Shown here: positions 10,870 to 22,197 of the stretch, piece after piece
Position numbering within the stretch: the first letter of the stretch is position 1
Layout of the letters: every line of letters starts with the position of its first letter
NCBI GenBank assembly: GCA_948099385.1
Contig: CANUEZ040000183.1
Coordinates: forward strand, 4,650,001-4,714,000
Direction of reading: 5' to 3'
Length of the DNA stretch: 64,000 nucleotides
Origin: Fasciola hepatica
Lineage: Eukaryota > Platyhelminthes > Trematoda > Plagiorchiida > Fasciolidae
Program-made: the position numbers and the translations under genes
The notes under the pieces: model-generated
Seen by the model: the letters and a program-made list of their open reading frames with translations, nothing else
Database searches by the model: none
What the model was told of the DNA's origin: nothing

Positions 10870-10985
10870 CATTCTTTTACATACTACTTACTATCAATAT
10901 GAGCGCTTGCACATGCAGCCTCGTTGTTCGTTTGGTTAGCAGTGATCCAGACACGGATAACTATGAGAAATCACAGTTGTGATTT

Positions 10986-11216
<231 letters not shown>

Positions 11217-11370
11217 ACAGTTATTGGCAAACGAAGTACCGACCAATCACAGAGCGACTCCCTGCACCTGCACGAACTGACTGTCAAGGTCTGCCTTCGT
11301 CTGATTGGTTGTATGCTGGAAATGAAGTCACTGCGTACTGGACTGCGCGCGGAAGCATCCGAATCATCGC

Positions 11371-11396
11371 AGGAACCCGTTGATACACTTACTGAA
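11371..11396 (-). repeat. Hairpin repeat, copy 2 (partial)
   Basis: On the minus strand it reads CAGTAAGTGTATCAACGGG..., matching the left part of the hairpin repeat. The right arm is missing, so the hairpin cannot form. Confidence 0.4.
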
Positions 11397-13050
11397 CTCT
11401 GGCTCATTCACTTTTCATTCTTTTTGACTTTTCAGATCGAAAACGTGCAATGACCATCGAAAGAACACGACCCCAGCATACTGCGATTTCTGACGTTTCA
11501 ACAAAATACCATCAGCCGTGGTGATATCATTCTTTACGTACTGATGGCATTATCTTCCCTGATGATAAGACTACACGCAACCTCCTGCTTTTTCGCCTCC
11601 CCAAGGTTTTTGAAAATTGGATACATTCTAGGAATTGCGACATATAGTTCGTTAGTAGTACGTACTTTCGTAATTACGGCGAAAATTTGCGTCGGATATT
11701 TAGGATAAAGCAAACAAAAACGACGAAAGCCATCCAGCTGTTGTTACTTTGTTCTTCTGTTGTGAGAATTACTTACTGTTTGTTTTAAGCTGAATTCCCG
11801 ATTTGTTCAAGTAATAGCTAAGGTTCACACAAAATGACACAACAATAAATGCCTCGGGTTGAAGCACACACTTATTGAAAATGGCTTTCAGGGTAACTGA
11901 AAAAGTATCGCTGTTCGAAGTAACTCATGTTCAAATAGTTCTCCGCTGACCCCTCACAATATGCAGTCTCACGTAGTCTTGGTTAGCTTGAGAGTATGAC
12001 GGGAAATCCCAAACATCTGACGCGCAACGTGAACATGCCCAAATCTTGATGTGCCATGCGTACCCCACAGCTCACTTATAGTTGCGCCATCACGTGAAAA
12101 ACCGGTGTGACTTCAAGTTTAGTCAATCAAAAGACCTAGGCTGAGTTGCCCCAAATGACCGTGAAGTTCACAAGAATCATCGCTCTTGTTACGTGACCGG
12201 AGATCAACCACTTTCATCGTCCACCTGCTTGCACAAGCTAGTGAAAGTGACTGACTTAGGTTTTTCCAGGTTTGTCACGATCAAACATCAGATTCGAATG
12301 ATGGTGCTAAAACGATGATGGCAGGTTGACGAAGTCGTTCTAGGTAAACCAGGAAAAACTGTGGAAGATCGGGGGGGGGGGGGATCTGAGGCGAAAAAGC
12401 ACTGAAATGGCAAGGACGGCATTACTGACCGAGTACACTCAGTGACAGTGTTTACGACCATAACTCTCACTCCCAAATCCTGGATATTTTCGCACTGAGA
12501 TGAACCCTTGGAGTTCCGTCTCTCACGAGAAACTAGGAAGCTCCATTCTAGAACACTAGAACTGAAGTAAAGTCGGTAATTTGGTGAAAATGGGAGAACA
12601 AATTGCGAAAAAAGTATCCCGATAAGGACAGCCTAGTTGAATCTTCTTGGAAGTCTGTGTTATGCTCAGTGCATTTGGAGAACTCAGTTCACCTCGTATA
12701 TATCTCACCAGGGGTTGGATCATATCCTGATCTATACTGCTCGTTTTTCGTCCCAATATAAACGGGATTTCAGCTGTTGACGCCTAAGCCTTGGCATTTC
12801 TGAATATTCGGCGAGTAAACATTCTTCTTAGTTTATCGAGCGGTTTGAGATCGGAGTTGTACCCTGGCTACATAATGACCTTGACAGTAAAGAATAGTGA
12901 CCAATATTTGACCACGTGTTTAATGCTGTTAAATATTATAACCCATTATCCCAACAGCAGCTTCAATTCAAAAGCATGGCCGAAACCAGTATTAAGATAA
13001 ATTCGCCTCCAACTCACCAGAACGATCAGCGACGATAGACTAGTTGTCAG
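11397..13050. other. No recognised gene; one poly-G run
   Basis: Only short frames. A run of 13 G at 12371-12383 is notable. The frame at 12791-13000 lies just before a gypsy fragment and could be eroded gag, but I see no motif that proves it. Confidence 0.5.
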
Positions 13051-13059
13051 TCACGTAGA

Positions 13060-14560
13060 GCCAAACATTTGCGGTTGATTCGTCGTTCCACGATGTTGCA
13101 TTTCAAGAATAGGATAAATTTTTTCACATCAAATCTGTCTGTCGAAGTGCTCTCGGTTTGCATAGTCACAGTTCCTACGCTCAGTTTCGATTGTCCTCCG
13201 ATTTTCAGTCTCTTTCCTCAGCTGCCTTCAGTTCGAATTCCCCCCGTCAAATTACCAGCACATACTGTCAAACATTCGACTAAGCATTCATTCTTACTGG
13301 ATACTTTGAATGTAGAATAATTCAATTCTAACTCGGGTAATCAGCTTCCAGTAAATACTAAGAAGAGTACCTTTTGTGTCAATGGACTTATTTTCAAGTG
13401 TTAGAATCGTATGAACTATCTACTCCTGATTTGCATTCTGTTACTCATTCATGCTCGTTCCGTCATTGTCGCCCGGTTCTCCACTACTGATCTTAATTAT
13501 ATGAAACAGCTCCTTGTAGTTCTATCATTCGTTTCTGATTGTCATCAGTCCCGTCTTCGAAAACTGGTTGTTAGGGTTTAAAAATATTCAGGTAGCACCA
13601 AAGTGGTACCCCTCAATCTTGAGATATCGAAACCATCAGTGTTTCTAAAGTGAAGCATTTTATCTTTGAGATTACGTGAATCAGTGAAGAAGGCAGTCAA
13701 CCAGTTAGTTTTGAAAGATGTCCTCATTCCGAAGAATACACCCCTTCGGGCTAAACCAATTACAGCTCCACCGCAGACAGACAGAAAAACTCAAAAAATG
13801 GTAGATACCACCGAATCACCATGAACAAATTCCTAAAGTAGATCAGTTGTTCTACCGTGGAACTGGGAGAAATTCTGCATCAACTTCATGGTTTGAAGTT
13901 CTATTTTAAACATGATCTTTAGGATGCCTTTCTACAAATACCACTTGGCCGGTTGAGAAGCTCTGTACAACTACGCTCAGACTGGTATACACAATATAGC
14001 ATAAAATGCTAAAGAGAAAATTCTGTAAGCTCGCAGTACTCCTTTTGGCCTATTTCTATATAACCTTTTGCCTTTTGGTCTCAGTTTATCGCCTGCCTTT
14101 TTCGAAACTGTCAATGATTCCCTCTGTTCTGGTTCACGAGGTGTCAGTTCTTATCAAGACGTCATCATTGTTTACGCACGGATGAAGAAACCTTTTTCAA
14201 GATTGGTTTTACAACCGAATAAAGTATTTCAAATCAGCCATTTCGACTACACTGTGTAAATAAAAAAATACTTATTTGGTTTATATTACACAGTCGTGAC
14301 AGACCATGAGGCATTACAGTCCATCTACAACCACCACAATTTCGTGAAATCATCCGCAGCCATCGTTCAAAGGTGCAATTTTGTTCTCAATGCATATCCC
14401 CATGATATTTAGCACATCAATGCTGAACCATTGCATACGTAGACTATTTCTTTCATTGTGCCATTTCTGAGGAAAATTCTTCTGATTGTTTGTTGACCCA
14501 ACCACTTCCTCTGAATCGATCAGCTCTAGTTCGCGAAACTCGATAGTATTGCTGTGATAA
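13060..14560 (+). mobile_element. Ty3/gypsy pol fragment (protease-RT-RNase H), copy B
   Basis: A badly eroded pol segment. Order: possible zinc-knuckle remnant (13060-13140), protease with HSFLLDT near 13290-13310 (expected LLDTG, the glycine now leucine), RT (13700-14210) and RNase H with VTDHEALQSIY at about 14297-14330 and SSAAIVQRCNFVLNAY. The tail aligns with the start of copy A (both have ASEE-TSSDC-like and QPLPLNRS-like sequence), so the copies overlap in RNase H and are from related elements. Stops and frameshifts are numerous. LTRs are not identified. Confidence 0.75.
13830..14260 (+). pseudogene. Gypsy reverse transcriptase (copy B)
   Basis: LGEILHQLHGLKFYFKHDL and DAFLQIPLGR (about 13858-13953) match the YFSKLDL-AYLQIP region of gypsy RT. 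The frame 14068-14259 has MPFGLSLSPAFFETVNDSL and VSSYQDVIIVYARMKK. The catalytic YxDD box reads YQDV, so the second aspartate is lost. A short duplication of LLPFGL-like sequence near 14040-14075 disturbs the frame. The pieces are in several frames, so no protein is made. Confidence 0.75.
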
Positions 14561-14794
14561 GTTCATATCCGACCAAAGTGCATTCGATCGATGCAAAAAC
14601 AAATTGAGTCGTCTGTCTGAGGCCTGTTTACTTTCGTTTTGTATTCGCTTCATCACGGACCACAATTGATCCGCTTTTAGGATCTGATTCATCTGTCCTT
14701 GATTGATTTGCAATCAAGAAGAACGGAAAGAAGACAGATATAGCTAGATGTAAGCATTTCGTTCACGCTTGTTAATCGCGTACGTGAAACATAT

Positions 14795-15770
14795 CAGTTT
14801 ATATATGATACGGTACATGGGATAAACAACAGAAAAATGGGAAAAATATTTGTGACAAAGAATACAGCAATTCGTTTGGGGTTTGTGGCTAATGCCAAGG
14901 GGGGCAGATTGTTTGTAGTGATTGTTTCTGTGCACAGAGGGGGGTTTTCTGTCTTGATCACAGTAGCTTCGCTGGAAGCCGGCAGTTTCGTATTTCCGTT
15001 GCGTAATCGTACTTCGAATGATCGGATTGGGTCAACCCGATGACCTGTTGAAAGTAGATGCCTCGAGATAGCCGACTTTTGGTTTCTTGCCGGAACGTGT
15101 CTTGTGCAGTCCAACTGAGCTATTGAGTGTAAAAGCCATTTCGGAATGTGTTCAGTCACTCTTTCAGTCAAGAATCGTTCTGCTCTGCAAACGTACATGT
15201 CGACGCGACTTCAAGTGAACTGATAGACATGTGAGGCTTTTGGAGCATTATGACTGTCAGAGTGATCTTTTAATCTCAATTCTCTAGTGGTCTGCACTAT
15301 GAGCAATGAAGCTGCCATATATTTTCCACATATAGTTCGAAGCTTACGTTCTGGTGTAAATGATTAGAAATGTGATCACCTTTAGAAGTAACGAATAAAA
15401 TGACTTACTTTCGTTCAACCGGTAAAATCGACTCTGTTTTGCATCGTGATTTGCTGTGGTACTCGGTGCACGCTTCTAGAAAACCACTGGCCAAAAGGGT
15501 TTCCTTGATAAAATCTTCCCATGGCAGCTGATCAGGAGTACAAATGTTTCAGGCCCTGTGAAAAAGCGTTCTGACCAAACCACGTTTGTACGCCACTGGG
15601 ACGAAACTAGAAAACTGCATATAACGTCCACTCCATGTCGCTTTTCTGTGAATGGCCCTTCTTAGTGTGCTGTCCGGAAGCCTTGTGAATAAAATGGCTA
15701 GGAAGGGTAAACTCAAGTTGGATTCGTTCTCATGAGATACAAATAAATTTACAATCACATGTTGTAAAGA
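14795..15770 (-). mobile_element. PLE family II fragment (RT thumb to GIY-YIG)
   Basis: Read on the minus strand from 15758: RT thumb with LPFLAILFTRLPDSTLRRAI and RKATWSGRYMQF, ending YKRGLVRTLFHRA (to 15549). The linker has WEDFIKETLLASGF and VERKVSHFIRYF, then SHVYQFT and a GIY-YIG domain with YVCRAERFLTERVTEHIPKW and HLLSTGHRVDPIRSFEV (15198-14900). The YVGR motif is YVCR here and the LDILF aspartate is alanine (LAILF). Stops at about 15548, in the linker, and after YQFT. It resembles the copies at 20.5 kb and 53 kb. Confidence 0.8.
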
Positions 15771-15929
15771 CTGTTATTGTGATGGTGCCAACTACTTGAT
15801 GAAAAACCAACTCTTGCATCCAGTTTCAGATTGAGTGTCACCTCTACATGTAGCAACCTTCATTGGCAAGGAATCCGACCTCTGTAAGGAAAACGGGCTC
15901 GGTCAGTGCACCATAACATAGGAGCTGAC

Positions 15930-16680
15930 GGCGCCCGGACTTTTGTCATCGGGTATTTGGTCGTCGGACATTTGGTCGAATGGACATTTGGTCGCCAGAC
16001 GTTTCTATGATTGAATTACGCTATATTCATTTAGGTCTGTCAAATTTCACACTCTCAGAAAGTAGAAGGAACCCAGTCCAGAACCTTTTTTCATTTGTTT
16101 TCAACCTGGAAATATAGTACTTCCAAAATGTCGCAGTCTGTGTAATGTTCCCATTAACGGCCAAACCAACCTGTCTCTCAAATGTAACACCCGACTGATT
16201 ATGACAAAGCCGGTGTTTTGCTTGTCGCATGTAATCGTAAGGGCGAGTCATTTTGTTCACATACTGAGGTGGTCAAGTCGATCAGGTGTCTGTCACCTCA
16301 AAAAGGACAAAGGCTCGAATTCCAGATTCACCGTGCACTGCTGTGGTAGACCGCACTACCATTTCAGTTGACCTTAGTTTCAAGCCTCCGGCTTTGGGAA
16401 TTCTGGTGTGATGCTGTTTTGAGGTCATGACGGTCAAAAGAATTCGACTGTGATACATTTGCATAACAGAATAGTGCAAGCCTTTTAGCCTACCGATTCG
16501 GGATCAATGTATGCCTTTGTAACTTTGGATGACCAGGTGTTAACTATAAATCCCGAGAATGGCCACGTCTAATCCACTTTCTGAGGGTGTGACATTTGAC
16601 AGACTTAAAAGAATAAAGCGTAATTCAATCATCGAAATATCTGGCTATCAATCGTCCATTCGACCAAATGTCCGGACACG
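15930..16680. mobile_element. Non-autonomous TIR DNA transposon
   Basis: A 750-bp unit has long terminal inverted repeats. The left arm (about 15959-16067) and the reverse complement of the right arm (about 16676-16575) share GGACATTTGGTCGAATGGAC, then ATGATTGAATTACGCT and TCTGTCAAAT, with CTCAGAAAGT at the inner end. Flanks repeat GGAGCTGACGGC (15921) and GGAGCTGACAGC (16681), a 9-12 bp direct repeat that looks like a target-site duplication. The left end carries an extra TTTGGTCG unit. The interior (about 500 bp) has no transposase. Long arms and a duplication near 9 bp suggest a MULE-like element; superfamily is inference. Confidence 0.7.
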
Positions 16681-16692
16681 GGAGCTGACAGC

Positions 16693-18813
16693 CGTGGATA
16701 CTCAACAGGATTGCCATCCGATCATTGACGGGATAACAGGCAAAGGAACCTTAGTCCCACGCCAGAAAACACATGCTCACTTTACTACTTGTACTGTAGG
16801 ACAAAGTTATCAAATAATGACATTACCGCAATTCGAACCGTGGGAAAACCGACCACAGAATCAAGCAAGGTCAAAAAGGGCTTCAAAACACCCAGGCGAC
16901 ATTGGACAACAGGCGCAAGAAATGGCGATACAGGAGCAAGTACAATGTCTCACAAAGAGAGTAGTTATTTATGGGAAGCTTTTCGAATAATCAACGGTCA
17001 GAAGAGGAGTAGGCGCCTGACACATACGAGCATGGTAAAGGACAAAAGTGGTAGCATGGTTGCCGGGACATGATGTTATCAGACTGGGAGGCCAAGGCCA
17101 AAGGTCAGCAATTGGCACAGACAAAGCACAGAGGGGGGGGGGGGGGAGGGACGGAGGGAAATACGTCCAAGCGTCGCTGCCAAGCCAATTAACCCAGACA
17201 GTCATGAGAAAATAACAGTGGGTCAAAAAACAATACAGGAATGGAGAGAAGGGTGCGCGACCAGCAGCATTGACGGAGTCGTCGTGGCAGACAGTGAATT
17301 ACTGCGCGAAGAGACGCAACGGAAAAGAAAGATTGCTTAGGAGATAATATCTGTTAGGTATCAGGGGTCGTTGGCGACCCGTAAAAAACAGGTAATACCA
17401 ACAAATGGACCGACCACAGATATGGATTAGGGACACGAGGATAACGTCAGTCAACACTGCCGTAGGAATAAGACGAAGAAACGGGTGACGAAATGGGAAT
17501 GGACAAACAAATTATCACGTGAGAGTAGATACTGGGGTGAGTATGGCGGTCGGCCTCGAAACCAGAGGTGTTGTGCGTTTTTGATTGGACATAATCCTAT
17601 TTTGTGCATCGACTCACATATGTCATTCAAAGCGCAAGCTGAAGTTAACCATTTTATTGTTTGAATAACGTAACTGTAGGATCCTGTTGATGCGCTTACT
17701 GGGTTTCGGTTTATGGAGTTTTTCTCGCAGTGATTTTCAGACTGGACAATGTAACTCCTTGCATAAGACATTCCTATTTTGTTTCCCTTTGCCTTGCAGG
17801 TGCCGTCGCTAACCATAAAGCGGAACCACGAAGTGCGGCGTGGAGGTCGTCATCCTCTCCTCCCGAACAGTGATCTTGTCCCTAGTCGCAAGAATACGTG
17901 AAGACACAGCCCCCCCCCCCCTCCCCCACCCGTGGGCGCTCGCGATTGACGTCACTTCCGGCCTCGATTTACGTCTTCCGTTGCTTTATTCTGTGCTAAT
18001 ACAGGCGCACTTGTTCTCCAGCTTTGTCTTCTACCGTGATTGACTTCGTGCCGTGTTACCGATTGAGCAAATTTGTGAGTCTATTTTCAGACCCATGAAC
18101 AACTCCGAGCATTACAGAGGTCTAAGAGCATGAGTGACAAAAGAACTGGTTGGCAAATGCAATACAGAAAATTCATGTGAAGAGCAGGGTTCAGAATGAA
18201 CCAGAGTGAAAGTGATCCCTAATAAGTGAGCTAAATGTTTTGTCCAATCTAAACAAATCTGTACACCGCCCACCGAATTCACTCTCCAGATTGTCACATT
18301 ATACCGAGTTGGCCGTGGCCCCACCTTTTATTCTTATTCGGCCTGTAATCCACAGACCTTCCTTATGCCTCTTGGAAGAAAGCCTTTTTAAGTCTGGATT
18401 TGAACCATCCGTACCAGGCTATTTCCGTTGACCCTGTATTTGATAGAATACGCAAGGGACAGCTATCTCTCAGTGAGTCATGTGAGGTTATCGATAGGAC
18501 TTCATCCTTTTTCTATCTCATATTTGGTCGTGACCAACGCTGGCAAATTTCAGGAATATCGATAGACTTTCGCGTTCATCTGCGCCAGAACGTCCTTGCC
18601 GTCTCAGTAAATTCAGGTTTCTCGGCACACCACACTTCTTTATGATTCTTGAAGGATCTCGTCCCTTCAGGCGTACAACAACAGGAAACACCTTGACAGA
18701 AGGACGAAGTTTCCGTAAGGACACCTTCACTCGGAAATTCGGAAAGATCCTAAAAATCATCCTGATCGCGTTTGAATGCTACGCCACAGATACCGGTGAG
18801 TATAGTGTTGTAC
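16693..18813. other. No recognised gene; G- and C-rich runs
   Basis: A plus-strand frame (16789-17073) and a minus frame (17451-17816) have no recognised domain. G14 at 17133-17146 followed by short G triplets, and C12 plus C5 at 17910-17927, are possible quadruplex formers. The hairpin repeat at 17670-17703 lies here. Confidence 0.5.
17670..17703 (-). repeat. Hairpin repeat, copy 3
   Basis: On the minus strand it reads CAGTAAGCGCATCAACAGG and ends CAGTTACG. Homology to copy 4 extends upstream through an AAAACTCCAT motif, giving at least 60 aligned bases. One arm is mutated. Confidence 0.5.
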
Positions 18814-19084
18814 ACCTCACACGCCATCCATGGTGGTTTGGAGTAGGGGCTTAGCCATCGCCCCCAGACTAACTATTGTTCAGTTAACCCAATGAAAAGT
18901 GCCGGACATTCGTTTACGTCCTCTCACTTTAGTGAGAACACCGCCACCAGGAGGTAGTGAGTAAAACTTCCTCAGCCGAGGCTGTTTGAGATGCACGGTT
19001 ATTTGGGAGCATTTCGAGAGGCGTACAGGGAGAGTAGCCGCCTTGGAATTTGAGACATCCACCCCCGACCATACTGAGGCATTT
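18814..19084 (+). repeat. Repeat X, copy 1
   Basis: A 270-bp segment from CCTCACACGCCATCCATGG to ACCATACTGAGGC aligns along its length with 32448-32712, at roughly 85% by eye. It shares TTCGAGAGGCGT, GTAGTGAGT, ACTTCCTCAGC and GAGACATCCACC. No long frame, pol III box or TIR is apparent. It could be a SINE body or the untranslated region of a larger element. Confidence 0.7.
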
Positions 19085-19599
19085 TTAAAGATACCGAAGT
19101 TTATCTGGAGAAATGGAGCGTAAATGTGAATCGCTACTTTGAATCCATTGCCATATTGGCTGGAACGTCGTAATTATGTTATTCACCAATAATCTCGTAA
19201 TGAAGTGACTCAAAAACAATATTTTACGTAACTTCGAATAATGAATGTTAAAACACTGTATACATACGTTTACAAGGGATTTTTGTGCTTGCCGGTTAAG
19301 CCCACCATAGCAATCAGAACACGAATTGTAGGGGAACATGTTTTCGGTGATTTCATTCTCAAGCCATTACAATCACATATATATGAAAACGAATTGATAA
19401 GAAAAGTTGAAAAAAGTCACACCAAGTCGATACGGATAAAGAAGGTTGAGGGTGAACGGACAAACGTAATAATTAGCTTGCTTCACCACTACGCCCCACT
19501 GTGCAACACAGTTGGCTATTAGCCATGGGAGTTGGAGTGTTTGGACTAATTTTCGTTGTGCGCAAATCTCAGGGTTCGAGAGGCGGATAATAAAAGCTG

Positions 19600-20090
19600 A
19601 GATAGTTGCTACTATCCGAGCCTAATTGCTCTTGCTACGGGCTGTGGGACCCGGTAGACGTCTTTGAAAGCAGGCTGGAAGTCGATTGAATGCCCAGTTT
19701 CTACCACGTATGCAGCGATCAAACATGATACTACTCCAGTACTTTCAAGTTTAAGCCATCGTGGGTGATATTCCTTAGTGCTTCCATCCCTTTCGTCAAT
19801 GCATTTTGTTTCTTCCTTGTTCGAGAATCCAGGTTAGCTCCGGCGTAGTTAAGAAACATTACTTTCAAGTCTCCATTTAAGCAATCTATGAAGTGCTGAC
19901 GTTGTAAAATATTCCGTTCGTATTCCGATAGTTTAGAACGTAAAGTGTCACACTGATTTAACACACACCGCCGTAGTGATTTACTATTTGGGTAAATCCG
20001 ATGTCGTCGGAGAGAGTTCCAATATTGTTTCGGATACTGATTTCGATGTACACAGTTCATTAAAAACTGAAGAACGGTGTTCGCCTCAGC
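19600..20090 (-). mobile_element. PLE family II, internally deleted (N-terminus joined to GIY-YIG end)
   Basis: On the minus strand, 20090-19731 encodes the PLE N-terminal region, with NQYPKQYWNSLRRHRIYPNS and LSEYERNILQRQHF. It ends NALTKGMEALRNITHDGLNL. Immediately after a stop, another frame reads VETGHSIDFQPAFKDVYRVP, the C-terminal part of a GIY-YIG domain. The whole RT is missing, so about 1.5 kb has been deleted. Its 5' end abuts a plus-strand PLE at about 20090. It cannot be functional. Confidence 0.75.
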
Positions 20091-20797
20091 GCGTCTGTTA
20101 TTATGCAACAGAAGCGAAACTTAGTAAAATGCCTGGCCTTCAGAGCGAGGAAAATTTGTTCCGTAGAGACTTTAGATGACGAATTAATGCTTATATGAAA
20201 CACCCTACGTGAGAACAGTCACCCGGATCGGTTTATCGAAAGAGTGCCAAAAATCACCGTGGAAACCGTAAGGAGAAAAGATCTTTATATTAGTTTGCCA
20301 ATAAAGGCGATATTGTTAGTGAAATCTTAAACCGTCGACTGGGGAGAGAAATTTGAAATACTTTCAATGCCGCCATACTACGTTGTGTGTTCCGAGGTGC
20401 TCCTCTAATCCAGATTCAGAACAAGGTTAGACTGCCGATGCTGACCTCATCAATGGTCGCATACTCTTTCAGATGTGTTTGTGACGCATCTTATGTAGGT
20501 CGAACGGCACGACAGCTGTCAACTCGGATTAAAGAGCATCATCCAAGCTGGTTGAGTCAAGGACAAATCGGATCGATAAATAGCACAACCTTAGCACATT
20601 TGGTCGACACTGGACATCAGGTGAATCCGGAAGCTGCTTTCAAAGTTCTTTATCGTGTCCCCCCAAACAAATGCAAACGTGTTCAGTTGCGCACTCTAGC
20701 GATAGCCGAGGCAATCGGAATAAGGAAGTTGACCTCTGACCTGTGCGCCCAAAAAGCGTTTGGTCCGGGCGCTCCAACTCCCCTGGCCCAAGATTGA
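20091..20797 (+). mobile_element. PLE family II, RT thumb end to GIY-YIG
   Basis: On the plus strand, QQKRNLVKCLAFRARKICS (from about 20107), TLDDELMLI and NTLRENSHPDRFIERV give the end of the RT thumb. DLYISLPIKGDIVSEILNRR is the linker (about 20276-20340). The frame 20387-20797 holds the nuclease with FRCVCDASYVGRTARQLSTR, IKEHHPSW and HLVDTGHQVN, all key GIY-YIG residues present. Stops at about 20196 and 20356 break the frame. This is the best-preserved family II nuclease here. The copy starts abruptly in the thumb, back to back with the minus-strand PLE. Confidence 0.85.
20387..20797 (+). pseudogene. GIY-YIG endonuclease of PLE family II
   Basis: A 136-codon open frame within the plus-strand PLE. 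The nuclease runs from VAYSFRCVCDASYVGR to about residue 110. It has the SYVGRT motif, a conserved arginine (STRIKEHH) and a histidine-rich HLVDTGHQ block, followed by KVLYRVPP and an AIAEAIGI helix that carries the expected glutamate. The C-terminus FGPGAPTPLAQD ends at a stop at 20795-20797. The ATG is internal to the ancestral protein; no promoter is seen. It would nick DNA if translated, but it is detached from an RT. Confidence 0.8.
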
Positions 20798-20949
20798 CCA
20801 AGGCCGCATGAATCTACCGTCCGGTTACCTAGACGGCGTCAGCTAGATAGACCAATCACATGATAAGGATAACTTGACTGACAAACCCCTGCCCATGATT
20901 GGTGTTTATTCCATGTCTATGTTCATGATCTTTTGTCTAATGTCTACTA

Positions 20950-22035
20950 TGTAATCTGTGAATGGCTTGAGAATGAATTACTGAAAACCAATTGTTTCGC
21001 CGATTTGGACTTGTATATGATGCAATGGGTATTTTTCAGACATTAAATATACATCAAGAGATGATAGGTAATTTTCTTCTTGCGTTTCGGAGGCGAACTT
21101 GGTCGCGGAATGCGTAGTGTTGAATTCGCGTGAGATATCATCCAAATCGCTTTATGCATTTGTTATGCAAAATGTCATCCCCATATCGATAGTAGTGGTC
21201 AGATCGACTTATTGTTCTGTGTTATATTTGAGTTCCCAGCTTTTCCATAAAAATGTCGGCAAGAAGTGGTTCTGGCAGTGAGCGCATAGCAATTCCATCC
21301 TTTTGGAAATAATAAGTGTTACTGACTACAAACTGTGCAATCATAGTGCATTGAGGAATTAGTTCTCTTAGACTGACGGTCAGAATTGCTACCGGCATCG
21401 CTTTTTCACCAACAAATAAACAAATAAAGTCTACTGTTTCAACCAGAAGTGCAATAGCGAACGATGAAATCACTTTCAAAGAGAACATTTGCTTCGCTGC
21501 CATATTCACATCTTCATGCCGTGACTAATGACGACTTGATACATTCTAAATCCTCTGCCGACTTTGATTTGTGTTTAACAGTTCGCCCTACTAAGTTCTC
21601 GAAAAGTAGTTTCAAGTCAACCTGGTTTTCTTTTCGACTTGGGCAGCAAAACTTATAACCAAGGAAAAATGCTTCGGTTAAAAAAAGTCGATTTGTGAAC
21701 CAGAGAAGTTATATACGCACCGTTCGGGTTCACTTGTGAACTGAGTATGGGGTATCAGTTGATTCAGTGTCCTCTTCAATGACGGCTATTTCTCTCATAG
21801 CAACTGTTTATGATCTTATGAGCGTATTCCAAGAACTGGCGTCTGTTATTTTCTTCTGGTATTGCCGTGCGCGGTTGCCATTGAAGCACATTCTTTTCAA
21901 ACACAATTAACGAAGTTTTCACAGTATCCAGTTGATTAACAACATGGCGTTTTAATGTCTTACTGTTAGGATAAATCAGGCAACGACGCAGATGTCTCCA
22001 GTAAGTGGTAGGATATTGATTGCGAGAAACTTATT
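20950..22035 (-). mobile_element. PLE family II, N-terminus through RT palm
   Basis: Reading down the minus strand: YWRHLRRCLIYPNSKTLKRH (from about 22010), then FFKPKHFSL-like sequence and a region with DLKLLFENLVGRTVKHKSKS (about 21630), the RT box FQKDGIAMRSLPEPLLADIF (21509-21222) and RYGDDIL (about 21180). It ends with FASETQEENYL and LDVYLMSEKYP near 20990. YVDD is YGDD here, keeping both aspartates, while GSPLGPLLADIF has become RSLPEPLLADIF. Several stops and shifts. No nuclease follows, so this is a 3'-truncated copy. Confidence 0.75.
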
Positions 22036-22114
22036 CCTCGATGAAATCAGCGGCGCAGTTAGCCTCAAAAAGTCTGGTGGGAAGTTCAGAAACTGATTTA
22101 GTTCCCGTATCACC

Positions 22115-22115
<1 letters not shown>

Positions 22116-22193
<78 letters not shown>
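22116..22193. repeat. (TA)n microsatellite
   Basis: About 39 perfect TA units, immediately upstream (on the minus strand) of the PLE N-terminal region at 22.0 kb. Confidence 0.98.

Positions 22194-22197
<4 letters not shown>

Noticed and set aside
16559..16990. 143-codon plus frame
   Set aside because: It straddles the right terminal inverted repeat of the TIR element, so it is not one gene.
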